In this document: positions 1 through 8,640 of the stretch, piece by piece | How the letters are laid out: every line of letters starts with the position of its first letter | Position numbering within the stretch: the first letter of the stretch is position 1 | Origin: an uncultured Flavobacteriales bacterium | GTDB lineage: Bacteria; Bacteroidota; Bacteroidia; Flavobacteriales_G; Salibacteraceae | Assembly (NCBI GenBank): GCA_913062955.1 | Contig: CAJXZP010000012.1 | Span: 1-64,000, forward strand | DNA length: 64,000 bases | Reading direction: 5' to 3' | The notes under the pieces: generated by a model | The model's input: only the letters and a program-made list of their open reading frames with translations | Told to the model about the DNA's origin: nothing | Database searches by the model: none | Made by a program: the position numbers and the translations under genes

Positions 1-2030
1 CCTGAACTTACATTGGAGCAGCCATTGGCATCCGTTACGGTAACGGTATAGGTTCCTGCTGTTAATCCAGAAATGGTATCGGTAATTTCAGAATTGCTCC
101 AAGCGTAGGTGTACGGAGAAGTTCCTCCGATAGCCGAAGCCGTCAAACCACCATCTAGGGTGTTAATACATGTTTCGTTTGAGTCTACATTGACCGAGGC
201 CACTAAAATATTTGGTTCTGAGACGGTGGATAAACTCGTAGAAGAACATCCATTCGCATCTGAAATTGTCACGGTATATGTTCCAGCAACGACTCCTGTA
301 ATTGAAGCGGTGGTAGCTGCGTTACTCCATGCATATATATACAGTCCTGTTCCCCCAGAAGCAGAAGCGGTAACACCCCCATTGCTAAATCCGTTACACG
401 TAGAATTTGAATCTACACTTGTAGAAGCCACTAACATCGCTGGTTCTGTAATAGTAGATGAAGTTGTTGAACTACATCCATTCGCATCTGTAATGGTAAC
501 GGTATAAGTTCCAGCTATTACTCCAGTAATTGAAGCGGTAGTGGCTGAATTAGACCAAGCGTAGCTGTAAGGTATCGTTCCACCGGATGCAGCAGATGTT
601 GCACCTCCGTTTGCAATCCCATTACACGTAGTATTCGAATCTACAATAGAAGTAGCCATTAACATCGCTGGTTCTGTAATAGTGGCTGAAGTGGTTGAAC
701 TACATCCATTCGCATCTGAAATAGTCACGGTATAAGTTCCTGCCACTATTCCTGTAATTGATGCATTTGTAGCCGAATTAGACCAAGAGTAGGTATAAGG
801 TGTTGTGCCTCCGATAGCGGAAGCGGTAGTACCTCCATTGCTAAATCCGTTACACGTAGTATTTGAATCTACAATCGCTGCAGCCACCACCGCTGCAGGT
901 TCGGTAACGGTAGCTGAATTCGTAGACGAACACCCATTCATATCTGTAATAGTTACGGAATACGTTCCAGCTACAACTCCGGTAATCGAAGCGGTAGTGG
1001 CTGAATTAATCCATGAGTAAGTATATGCGCCTGTTCCCCCAGTTGCGGAAGCGGTGGCTCCACCATTTGCAAATCCATTACATGTCGTGTTAGAATCAAC
1101 GATGGCCCCAGCGACTAAAACTGAGGGTTCGGTAATGGTAATAAAGGAAGTCGCTGAAATACTACCACCATCGGTGATGGTAACGGTATACGTGCCTGCA
1201 ACAACACTCGTAATAGAAGCCGTTGTTGCCGCATTACTCCACGCATAGGTATAAGGAGAATTTCCTCCATTAGGGGAAGCTGTTGCGGATCCATTGGCAA
1301 ACCCATTACAAGTGGCATTAGCATTTACTACCGCAGAAGCAGTAAAAGAAGGCGGTTGGTTCACTAAAACTGAGGCACTATCCGTACATCCATTCTGATC
1401 AGTGATGGTAATGCTATACGTACCTGCGCCTATTCCTGTTTCTAAAGCGGCAGTACCTCCGGTATTCCAGGTATAGGTAAACGGTGAAGTTCCGCCAGTA
1501 GCTGAACCCGTGATCTGCCCATCCGTATTACCATGACTTGAAATAGGAGTAGAAATAGCTGCACTAGCCATTAAAGTTACAGGTTCATTTACAAGAACTG
1601 AGGATGAATCGGTACAGCCATTTTGATCGGTAATCGTTACCGAGTATGTTCCAGCTCCTAAACCCGTTTCTAAGGATGCAGTTCCTCCGGTATTCCAGGC
1701 ATAGGTAAAGGGCGAGGTTCCTCCAGTTTCACTTGCCGTTACTTGGCCATCGGTGCCTCCATTACAATCAATTGCCGAGCTTACTGAACTAGATGCTACA
1801 AGAGCATCCGGTTCTGATACCGTAGTGGAAGCAGTAGCTGAAGAACCCAAATTATCCGTAATGGTTACGGTATAGGTTCCCGCAACCAGGCTTGTTATAG
1901 TATTTGTTAAACTTGACGTATTTGTGGTTGAGGCCCCATTGGACCATTGATAATTATAATTTGCAGTACCTGGTGTGGCGGTTGCAGTGATACTACCTGT
2001 GCCACCTCCATTACAATTAATAGGAGTTGT
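1..2030 (-). repeat. Tandem 228-bp coding repeats (SprB units)
   Basis: A motif around the Cys-Asn-Gly codons recurs at about 392, 620, 848, 1075 and 1303, a 228-bp step, with more diverged units around 160, 1530, 1763 and 2009. The units between about 150 and 1320 are the most alike; those nearest the N-terminus are more diverged. One unit has lost the Cys (SSHG, near 1530). These are coding repeats inside the SprB-type gene, not a CRISPR array. Confidence 0.85.
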
Positions 2031-3272
2031 TGCTGAAATAACAATACCCACACCTGAAGAAACGGGTGGTAAGGTTCCAATTATTGCATCCCCATGATCA
2101 GTGGGAGTTCCCGTATCATCTGTAAAAGCAATCGTAAAAGAATTTTCATTAAAAATGGCGAGTCTATTGTCATCTCCTTGAGAAGCGAGGTATTCTTTTT
2201 TTGTTCCAAGGGTAATATTATTACCACTCCTTACCCCAACAATTACGTAACTTTTATTGGCGGTTGAAGAGCCATTATAAGCTAGGATAAATTCATCCCC
2301 ACTTAAATGCTCTACATCTTTATCCGTTACATTAAAACTATTCTCAAATTCAACGGCTGATCCACCAAAACTAATAGTCGTTCCTGAAATATTTCCGACA
2401 ATAAGCTTCCCTTTATCCGAATCATCATCGGCAGTATACGCAACAATCATTGTGGAGGCATCCAATACACAAACAGAGACTTCTTTCACTGCTGAAGTAG
2501 CCCCATTTGAATGGAAAATACCAGGAGAACCAAAAGTAAAGTTCGTACCAGAAACCGTTCCGATAATTACCTCACCGTTGTCAATGGTAGCCCCATCATT
2601 TTCGTACCCAATTACAATTTTTGTAGAAGACACCTTATTAATTGACGGTTTGTCACAATGAGATGCTACAAAAACTTGGGGAGTTCCGAAGGTAATATTT
2701 GAACCAGAAACATCACCGATTACAGCAGTACCTTGAGCTCCATTTTCCAAATCATCATATACCAAAGCCACTTTTCCGGACCCCAAATGCACCCCTTCAA
2801 TCGTGGTATAATCACCCGCAGAAAAAGAAACTGCGGACCCAACGCTTGAAATAGTTGTTCCTGAAATCGTTAAAATTCTAGCTTTTCCAATATCGTTTCC
2901 AATAGCATCTTCGTATCCCACTAATACAGAGGTTGATGAAATTGAAACCACCACAGGTCGAGAACAGTCAATTGTTTCTACCGCTACCCTAGTTCCCCAA
3001 GTAATCAACTTTGTAGCGGTATCAATAGCTCCAACAATTGCAAAAAGGTCAGCAGCAGCAGTTGAAGGCGAAGCAGCAGACTTATACACCACAATTACAT
3101 GATTATCATCTAATTGCGTAGACCTCATCAAATAAGTAGGATTCGTTTCGAAGCGATTGGAAGCCCCAAGCGTAGTTACTCTTTGCCCAAAAGCATTACC
3201 TACCCATAGGAGGCACATAAAAAGAAAAATCCCTATTGGAATTTTATTAGTTGTCATTTTTTGAACTTTCAT
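1..3272 (-). CDS. SprB-repeat secreted surface protein (3' end outside window)
   Basis: Open reading frame that enters from the left edge; about 1090 codons are visible and the C-terminus is missing. The start at 3272 (an alternative ATG lies five codons on, at 3257) opens a signal peptide with a hydrophobic core and a likely cut at NAFG|Q near residue 30. Residues about 30-410 are a beta-rich region in which pieces such as VGDVSGSNITFGTPQVF and VIIGTVSGTNFTFGSPG recur, like a propeller. From about residue 412 to the edge run about nine SprB-type repeats of about 76 residues, with the pattern TCNGxxNGxATA, GGTxPYTYxWSN, AGTYTVTITDANGCSS and TEP. SprB repeats occur in gliding adhesins and other T9SS-exported proteins of Bacteroidota; a sorting domain is expected beyond the window but not seen. 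The neighbouring gene (3324) lies upstream on the same strand. Role in adhesion is inferred. Confidence 0.85.
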   Translation of the reverse strand, partial: MKVQKMTTNKIPIGIFLFMCLLWVGNAFGQRVTTLGASNRFETNPTYLMRSTQLDDNHVIVVYKSAASPSTAAADLFAIVGAIDTATKLITWGTRVAVETIDCSRPVVVSISSTSVLVGYEDAIGNDIGKARILTISGTTISSVGSAVSFSAGDYTTIEGVHLGSGKVALVYDDLENGAQGTAVIGDVSGSNITFGTPQVFVASHCDKPSINKVSSTKIVIGYENDGATIDNGEVIIGTVSGTNFTFGSPGIFHSNGATSAVKEVSVCVLDASTMIVAYTADDDSDKGKLIVGNISGTTISFGGSAVEFENSFNVTDKDVEHLSGDEFILAYNGSSTANKSYVIVGVRSGNNITLGTKKEYLASQGDDNRLAIFNENSFTIAFTDDTGTPTDHGDAIIGTLPPVSSGVGIVISATTPINCNGGGTGSITATATPGTANYNYQWSNGASTTNTSSLTNTITSLVAGTYTVTITDNLGSSATASTTVSEPDALVASSSVSSAIDCNGGTDGQVTASETGGTSPFTYAWNTGGTASLETGLGAGTYSVTITDQNGCTDSSSVLVNEPVTLMASAAISTPISSHGNTDGQITGSATGGTSPFTYTWNTGGTAALETGIGAGTYSITITDQNGCTDSASVLVNQPPSFTASAVVNANATCNGFANGSATASPNGGNSPYTYAWSNAATTASITSVVAGTYTVTITDGGSISATSFITITEPSVLVAGAIVDSNTTCNGFANGGATASATGGTGAYTYSWINSATTASITGVVAGTYSVTITDMNGCSSTNSATVTEPAAVVAAAIVDSNTTCNGFSNGGTTASAIGGTTPYTYSWSNSATNASITGIVAGTYTVTISDANGCSSTTSATITEPAMLMATSIVDSNTTCNGIANGGATSAASGGTIPYSYAWSNSATTASITGVIAGTYTVTITDANGCSSTTSSTITEPAMLVASTSVDSNSTCNGFSNGGVTASASGGTGLYIYAWSNAATTASITGVVAGTYTVTISDANGCSSTSLSTVSEPNILVASVNVDSNETCINTLDGGLTASAIGGTSPYTYAWSNSEITDTISGLTAGTYTVTVTDANGCSNVSS

Positions 3273-3323
3273 AATGCTGGAGTTTAGGAGTTTAAATATT
3301 TTAATTTTATTTCTTTACAATTA

Positions 3324-4442
3324 TTATATACACATGTAAGGATTTAACCATCCTGAAACAGAATTATTATTTATTTCCGTTTCCGTGATTTTTTCAATTT
3401 CATGCTCCATGGGATTGGTGGTGAATAAACCCTTAAATTGCCGGTATTCGTAAATGCTTATGTCGGTTTCAAATCCCTGCAATTTTGAATTCCAGTTTAA
3501 AATTCTTTCCCCTGCATTTGCTGACAAATCGAATTTATTCAATTGCCCAAAATGTCCCATACTTTCGATACAATAATTCACAATCAAACCACATTCATAA
3601 CCCAGAAGAGAAAAACACGTATGTTGATTTACATTTTTTTGTTTGGAATCCGGATTCCTCCCTCCATTTTGAAGCTCATTTATTTGAATAGAAGATGAAG
3701 CTGAGACCATGAAAAGGTTGTCGAAATCCACCTTACTTTCTTTCCATCCCTCCATGGAAAATTCAGGTAACAAAAAGATCAATGTTTTATCCAATTTTAA
3801 TTGATTGGAAACTTGTAAAAATGCTTGCGTTTCTTTTCCATTTAACAAAACAAGGATTCCATCCAATGAAACGTCATTTACCGATTCATAGAATCGGTAA
3901 ATATCCTGCTCTTGAAGGTCGTCTTTATTTATTTGAAGGTGTATTATTTCGCCATCATATTGTTTTAAGCCTAATTCAAAATTATTATAGTGATTATAGC
4001 CAGAATTATAAAAACTAGTAATGACGGCAATTTTCTTTCCGTGATATTTAGCCATATACGCCCCCAACTGCGTATTGCATTGCTCTAGGCCGTACCGATG
4101 ATAATGAAGAAATTCTGATTTTTTTATATTCACCATTTGTCCTCCAATATTGGTAAATAGAAATGGGATCTCACTTTCAATAATTAAGTCTTGAATAGAC
4201 TTTACGCCAAAATTCCCAACATAGCCAATAATAAAATCGACCTGATTTTGAAGTTCCAATTTTTGAATTTTATCAGAAATTACACTCGTTGACTCTCCAA
4301 ACCCGATGGGCTCAACGATAATTTCAATGGTCAAATTCGAATTTTTAAAAGCAAGACGAATTCCATCTAGGAATTGTCTTGCTAATTTCGGGTATATATT
4401 TGATCTTGGTACTAGGACTCCAATGGTTGGATTCATTTTCAT
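3324..4442 (-). CDS. Leaderless periplasmic-binding-protein-fold protein
   Basis: 372 residues. The N-terminus (IGVLVPRSNIYPKLARQF, then GIRLAFKNS) and motifs such as VDFIIGYVG, PFLFTNIGG and KIAVITSFYNSGYNHYN resemble the type I periplasmic binding fold of branched-chain amino acid / receptor-family ligand-binding proteins (Peripla_BP_6-like). It begins directly with the first beta strand and has no signal peptide or lipobox, so as read it would stay in the cytoplasm, unusual for this fold. No ABC permease or ATPase gene is nearby. It lies 68 bases downstream of a phage-collar-domain gene on the same strand, so the two may be cotranscribed. The ligand is unknown; it could be a sensor or a binding partner of the collar proteins rather than a transporter subunit. 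The fold assignment is fairly sure, the function is not. Confidence 0.65.
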   Translation of the reverse strand: MKMNPTIGVLVPRSNIYPKLARQFLDGIRLAFKNSNLTIEIIVEPIGFGESTSVISDKIQKLELQNQVDFIIGYVGNFGVKSIQDLIIESEIPFLFTNIGGQMVNIKKSEFLHYHRYGLEQCNTQLGAYMAKYHGKKIAVITSFYNSGYNHYNNFELGLKQYDGEIIHLQINKDDLQEQDIYRFYESVNDVSLDGILVLLNGKETQAFLQVSNQLKLDKTLIFLLPEFSMEGWKESKVDFDNLFMVSASSSIQINELQNGGRNPDSKQKNVNQHTCFSLLGYECGLIVNYCIESMGHFGQLNKFDLSANAGERILNWNSKLQGFETDISIYEYRQFKGLFTTNPMEHEIEKITETEINNNSVSGWLNPYMCI

Positions 4443-4510
4443 CTTTTTTGGTATTTAAGATCCTATCATTAAAATAAGAAGCTTCTATTACCGTACTATT
4501 TAATGTTAGT

Positions 4511-5146
4511 TTAATTTCTTGAAGGGAATGTTCCCTGCATACAAATAACCCAATGTATAGTGAGATAAGGCTGCATATTATTATGGTATTGTGAACCCCC
4601 ATTTGGCGCATTTGTAACTGCCACATTAAGATTAGAAACATCCACCCCTAGCCCACTAGTATCTACCGATATAGCATCAATATTTAATGCAGCATTTTCT
4701 GCTGTCATGGGTGCATATAAACTTGAATCGGCCATGCCAAGAATTCCATCAGAACCATCCGTACCATTATCATTACTATCGCTACTAATACTCATCTTTG
4801 CCATAGCTGATCCAGTAATAGAACCTGTTCCACCTGAACCGGTAGCTGTGGCTAAATGCGTATGACTTGGTATTTGTAAAGTATTGAGGGTCACCGTTTC
4901 CGTACCTGATCTACTTCCCAATCTATGAGGAGATAATCCAGGCCCGGTACCTTCACTAATGGGTACTCTTCCTCGTAAATCTGGTAATGCAAATGTGGTT
5001 CTACCATCTCCTCCATAAGTGGTTCCAAGTATTGAAAATAAAGCTTGATTTTGTGCAATTGACAATAACTGCCCATTACAAAACGCCCATGACCTAGGAG
5101 GAAAATTCCCTCCAAAGCCTCTAATTTCTCCTATTGTTCCATCCAT
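4511..5146 (-). CDS. Phage tail collar-domain protein (MdpB-like), copy 1
   Basis: 211 residues. The N-terminal collar domain (about residues 5-65) shows GEIRGFGGNFPPR, WAFCNGQLLSI, LFSILGTTYGGDGRTTFALP and DLRGRVPIS, as in the phage T4 gp12-like collar family and in bacterial microcystin-dependent-protein homologues. A PSHTH motif near residue 95 and the C-terminal block NMQPYLTIHWVIC then GTFPSRN are typical of this bacterial family. The middle is Ser/Asp/Gly rich. There is no signal peptide. Its close paralogue starts at 6223, and the binding-protein-fold gene follows 68 bases after its stop. No phage head, sheath or baseplate genes are near, so this is a chromosomal family member rather than prophage debris. 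Cellular role is not established; an extracellular fibre or appendage role is inference. Confidence 0.85.
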   Translation of the reverse strand: MDGTIGEIRGFGGNFPPRSWAFCNGQLLSIAQNQALFSILGTTYGGDGRTTFALPDLRGRVPISEGTGPGLSPHRLGSRSGTETVTLNTLQIPSHTHLATATGSGGTGSITGSAMAKMSISSDSNDNGTDGSDGILGMADSSLYAPMTAENAALNIDAISVDTSGLGVDVSNLNVAVTNAPNGGSQYHNNMQPYLTIHWVICMQGTFPSRN

Positions 5147-5587
5147 AATTTGAATTCTAAATGATTAAAAAATTGAATTGACCGAGAATTAATCAAAAGG
5201 TCTTTTAATCAATAAGTTACAGCCCTCACAAAAATGGAAGTTTGAGTTTAAATTATTATACGCAAAAACACCTGTTTTATAGAATACGTAATTCTACGCT
5301 ATTCAGTTATTATCCGAAATAAAGGGAACAAAAAGAAGCGAAAAAACCTTCTGTTTTCCCATAGATTAATTCTTTACATTAATATAGAATATAAGTTATC
5401 ACAAAACACTCCACCCACCAAAATTAATATCGATCTGATTTGAAGTTCAACTATTGAACCTCCCAACCGTTACAATTTGGAATAACCCAATCCTTGGACC
5501 AGTATTAGGATGTTGAAGCTTATATACAAACCTAAAAAACAAGACGAATTCAAGATGGAACTCGTCTTGTTAAAAGAAAATAAATTT
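5147..5587. other. Intergenic region between the two collar genes
   Basis: 441 bases without a supported gene. It is AT-rich. The right end carries a hairpin terminator for copy 2 of the collar gene (5534-5571). The promoter of copy 1 is expected here on the minus strand, but no convincing TTTG / TAnnTTTG pair was seen. Confidence 0.6.
5534..5571 (-). terminator. Rho-independent terminator after collar copy 2
   Basis: Ten-base-pair stem (5538-5547 with 5562-5571), 14-base loop, and on the minus strand a T run from 5539 down to 5534. It lies 16 bases past the stop at 5588, so transcription of copy 2 probably ends before copy 1. Confidence 0.7.
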
Positions 5588-6223
5588 TTAATTTCTAGAA
5601 GGGAATGTTCCCTGCAAACAAATAACCCAATGAATAGTTAGATACGGTTGCATATTCCCGTGAGGTTGTGAACCGCCTGTATTTGAATTGGTAACTGCCA
5701 CCTTAAGATTAGATACATTAACCCCTAACCCGCTAGTATCCACCTCAATAGCACCAATATTTAATGCGGCATTTTCTGCTGTAATGGGTGCATATAAACT
5801 TGAATCGGCCATACCAAGAATTCCATCAGAACCATCCGTACCATTATCATTACTATCGCTACTAATACTCATCTTTGCGCTAGCTGCCCCAGTAATAGAA
5901 CCCGTTCCACCTGAACCGGTAGCCGTGGCAAAATGGGTATGACTTGGCATCTGCAAATCATTGAGAATCACCGTTTCGACACCTGATCTACTCCCCAGTT
6001 TTCGAGGAGTTAACCCAGGCCCCGTACCTTCACTAATAGGTACTCTTCCTCGTAAATCTGGTAATGCAAAAGTGGTTCTTCCATCTCCACCATATGTTGT
6101 TCCCAGTATTGAGAATAAAGCCTGATTCTGTGCAATCGACATTAATTGTCCATTACAATACGCCCATGCTCTAGGTGGGAAATTCCCTCCAAAGCCTCGG
6201 ATCTCTCCAATTGTTCCTTCCAT
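5588..6223 (-). CDS. Phage tail collar-domain protein (MdpB-like), copy 2
   Basis: 211 residues, the same length as the copy at 5146-4511 and nearly colinear with it. The collar domain (GEIRGFGGNFPPR, WAYCNGQLMSI, GTTYGGDGRTTFALP, DLRGRVPIS) and the C-terminal block ending GTFPSRN are conserved. The substitutions are mostly conservative (DG to EG at residue 2, SW to AW, FC to YC). No signal peptide. It has its own terminator (5534-5571), so the two copies are likely separate transcripts despite their tandem arrangement. Tandem sets of such genes are a common pattern for this family in Bacteroidota and Proteobacteria. The function is unknown. Confidence 0.85.
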   Translation of the reverse strand: MEGTIGEIRGFGGNFPPRAWAYCNGQLMSIAQNQALFSILGTTYGGDGRTTFALPDLRGRVPISEGTGPGLTPRKLGSRSGVETVILNDLQMPSHTHFATATGSGGTGSITGAASAKMSISSDSNDNGTDGSDGILGMADSSLYAPITAENAALNIGAIEVDTSGLGVNVSNLKVAVTNSNTGGSQPHGNMQPYLTIHWVICLQGTFPSRN

Positions 6224-6390
6224 AAGTTTTATTTTAAACTAAAAATAATCAGCAAAATTTCTGATTACTACTATTTTAGCTCCTCAAAGATGAACGAGGA
6301 CAAAACAAAATAATAGGGTAATATCACCCATTTTTTTAAGTTAGGTGTATCTACTTAATGAATGGACACCCATCAAAAATCTCAAAAACA

Positions 6391-6424
6391 AAAAGCCTCG
6401 TTAGTATCCACTAACGAGGCTTTT
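6391..6424. terminator. Strong hairpin terminator after the porin gene
   Basis: Near-perfect 15-bp stem (6391-6405 with 6410-6424) with a four-base loop, bounded by an A run and a T run so it can act on either strand. It lies 22 bases past the stop of the minus-strand porin gene. Confidence 0.85.
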
Positions 6425-6445
6425 TAAGTTTAAACGAAAATAGGT

Positions 6446-7603
6446 TTAGAAATGTATTTCCATTTGCAGTCTTCCAATCGTTTCATTCGGAGAAATTGCT
6501 TTATCACGATACGTTACATCTGCTTGAATTTTCAATTTATGCCCAACAATATATTTACTGACACCAATGGTATGATCTATTTGTTGCTCATAAAAGTTTT
6601 TGGTACTTCCTTCAGTAGAAACTAAATCATCGGGTGTGGTAAAGGCATATCTTAAAGATACTTCCCAATTGTTTTTAAACAAATAACCCGTTTGTGCATT
6701 TAATCCCCACCCTGTATAATAAGCGGCAGTTCCTTGCATGGCATCATCATAAATCACGGCATTTTCAGATTGATTAGGTAGCGAACGCATTCCCCATTCG
6801 GTCATAAACGACCATCCTTTCAACTTTAATAAAATATCCGCGTTCAAGGTAAGTAGATCTCTATTGGCATTTACGGTAGATCCAATATGACTCAATGTTT
6901 TGTACGAGCCCATATTGTAATCGGCACTAAAGGCAATGGCCATTTTCAAAGTTTCTTCACGTCCCAGGTCACCACTTACGTATAGGCCCTTAAATTTACC
7001 CATTGGCAAAAGTTCAATTTTACCGGTTAATGAAGGTTCTGGTTTAAATTGTTTATTACGAATTCCAGTACCTGAACTTAAAGCCCACATATCTTTAATA
7101 ATAAACTTTTCCCCTATTTCGAAGAAATGATGGAATTGTATTCCCACATCCCGATCAATATTATAATGATTGTTGAAAATGGAACGATTTACAAATTGCA
7201 AGTTTCCAGAAGAAACAACCCGTTCGCGATTCCCAGGAAGTTTTCCTTGACCGAACCATAAATCTGAATGTTTGGAGAAACGATATTTCACCATGGCATC
7301 CCGTACATATCCACCTACTACATCGAATTCAATTTTATAACGAAGGTCTGGATTTACCATAAACCCGTCAAATTTTAACCGTCCACGGGCCACCCAAGCT
7401 TGCTGCTCAAAATGATCAACACCATCCTGTTCAAGAACTACAAAGTCCCAACGAGGCTGTACACGGACACCAATTTTAAGCCCAAACGAGCCATCTTCCG
7501 TTTCAAAACGGATTCCTTTACCAAAAGAGCCATTGTAATTAATTTGAGCAAAAGACATTGTACTCAAAACAACAAGCATGGATAATGCAAGTACTTTTTT
7601 CAT
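6446..7603 (-). CDS. OprP/OprO-type outer-membrane porin
   Basis: Read from the ATG at 7603 this gives 385 residues with a good signal peptide (KKVLALSMLVVLSTMSFA|Q). The frame stays open 31 codons further up, but those residues (KSVSIYILHICSK...) do not look like an export signal, so the longer start at 7696 is rejected. The mature part is an alternating beta-barrel with features of the phosphate-selective porin O/P family: GVRVQPRWDFV, RGRLKFDGFMVNPDLRYK, FGQGKLPGNRERV, and VTYRDKAISPN near the C-terminus, ending in a Phe (EIHF) as beta-barrels do. In this family in Bacteroidota the substrate is rarely known; phosphate specificity should not be assumed. A strong terminator follows. Confidence 0.82.
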   Translation of the reverse strand: MKKVLALSMLVVLSTMSFAQINYNGSFGKGIRFETEDGSFGLKIGVRVQPRWDFVVLEQDGVDHFEQQAWVARGRLKFDGFMVNPDLRYKIEFDVVGGYVRDAMVKYRFSKHSDLWFGQGKLPGNRERVVSSGNLQFVNRSIFNNHYNIDRDVGIQFHHFFEIGEKFIIKDMWALSSGTGIRNKQFKPEPSLTGKIELLPMGKFKGLYVSGDLGREETLKMAIAFSADYNMGSYKTLSHIGSTVNANRDLLTLNADILLKLKGWSFMTEWGMRSLPNQSENAVIYDDAMQGTAAYYTGWGLNAQTGYLFKNNWEVSLRYAFTTPDDLVSTEGSTKNFYEQQIDHTIGVSKYIVGHKLKIQADVTYRDKAISPNETIGRLQMEIHF

Positions 7604-7752
7604 CCCTAATATTTTTACGTTTATTCGAACAAGCTCCGACACCTGTTTGAATTTGCTGCAAATATGTAGTATGTAAATACTAACAGACTTCCACAAATAT
7701 TAAGTTTATGTTACCAAATTGTTTCTGGAATGATAACCCACCGATCCCGTTC

Positions 7753-7769
7753 AAAAAACACCCCGTGTT
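7753..7769 (-). terminator. Possible weak terminator after the kinase gene
   Basis: Short 5-bp stem (7757-7761 with 7765-7769) with a three-base loop, followed on the minus strand by a T run (7758 down to 7753). It lies just past the stop at 7780. The stem is short, so confidence is modest. Confidence 0.4.
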
Positions 7770-7779
7770 AAATTCAATT

Positions 7780-8631
7780 CTACACGAAAACGTATTTCAA
7801 AAAATAATCTACGATACGTGATCCTGGCTTCTGAATTACTACACCGATCTGTAAACCATGGCGATGCGCCACCTCCGAGACGATATCTTGGAAGAAAAAC
7901 GCCACGGATCCAATGAAGTTAATTTTTAAATTCTGCGGAAAATCAAAGGGCAATATATGCGTATTAAAGTACGCTTCTATACCTTCCAATAAAATTTTAT
8001 GAATCCCCGGATTAGATTTATGCTTTGCAAAAAAAGGCATAAAACCAGCCAGAAAAACATTGGCATGCGGTTCTGAATTTACCCGATGAATTAACTGCGG
8101 AATAGACATTTGATATGATTTCTCAAAATCCTTTGCGATTTCCACATCCAAGGTATTATAACAATAGGCAGTGACCAGTTTTTTACCAAAGTAACCACCC
8201 CCTCCTTCATCCCCCATAATAAATCCGAGCGATGGGGTTTTCTGTATCAAATTCGTTCCATCAAACAGACACGCATTTGAACCCGTACCTAAGATACCTG
8301 TAATACTTGGCTCTCCATCATAGGTGGCGTAAGCAGCACCCAATAAATCATGTTCGACCACAATTTCAGCTTGACTAAAAACGGACATCAATCCTTGATG
8401 AACGATCGTTCTCTTTTGAGAATCAGAACACCCGGAACCCAAATAACGAACTCCCTTAATTTCATCCTTAATAGCAACTAACTCGGAATTCGCCAAGATG
8501 CCTTTCGCAATCGCTTCCTGATTATGGTAAAATGGATTAAAACCCATGGTACTATATTCAGCTACCATTTGATGGTCCCGAATTAAAGACCAATCACATT
8601 TGGTAGAACCACTATCTGCAATTAAAATCAT
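7780..8631 (-). CDS. BadF/BadG-family ATPase, N-acetylglucosamine-kinase-like
   Basis: 283 residues of the ASKHA fold. The N-terminal phosphate-1 motif is LIADSGSTKCDWSLI; a second phosphate loop lies around residues 111-122 (GILGTGSNACLFDG) and GDEGGGGYFGKKLV near 140 is the BadF/GlcNAc-kinase signature. The family includes mammalian-type N-acetylglucosamine kinase and the benzoyl-CoA reductase activators; the single-domain length and absence of a cluster-binding Cys pair favour a sugar kinase. The start lies 9 bases after the pfkA stop at 8641, so it is probably cotranscribed with pfkA. This suits a role in phosphorylating an amino sugar feeding glycolysis or cell-wall recycling. The exact substrate is inferred. 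Confidence 0.8.
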   Translation of the reverse strand: MILIADSGSTKCDWSLIRDHQMVAEYSTMGFNPFYHNQEAIAKGILANSELVAIKDEIKGVRYLGSGCSDSQKRTIVHQGLMSVFSQAEIVVEHDLLGAAYATYDGEPSITGILGTGSNACLFDGTNLIQKTPSLGFIMGDEGGGGYFGKKLVTAYCYNTLDVEIAKDFEKSYQMSIPQLIHRVNSEPHANVFLAGFMPFFAKHKSNPGIHKILLEGIEAYFNTHILPFDFPQNLKINFIGSVAFFFQDIVSEVAHRHGLQIGVVIQKPGSRIVDYFLKYVFV

Positions 8632-8640
8632 ATTTATTAT

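Noticed and set aside
109-1248. Plus-strand open frames rich in Val/Ala/Glu across the first 1.3 kb
   Set aside because: They are mirror frames of the minus-strand SprB repeats; the minus-strand frame is open over the whole 3.27 kb, has a signal peptide and matches a known repeat family.
1-2030. CRISPR-like regular repeats
   Set aside because: The period is 228 bp, there are no unique spacers, and the repeats keep reading frame and code for SprB units.
4511-6223. Prophage remnant
   Set aside because: Only collar-domain genes are present, without head, sheath, baseplate, integrase or attachment sites; this family is common on bacterial chromosomes outside phages.
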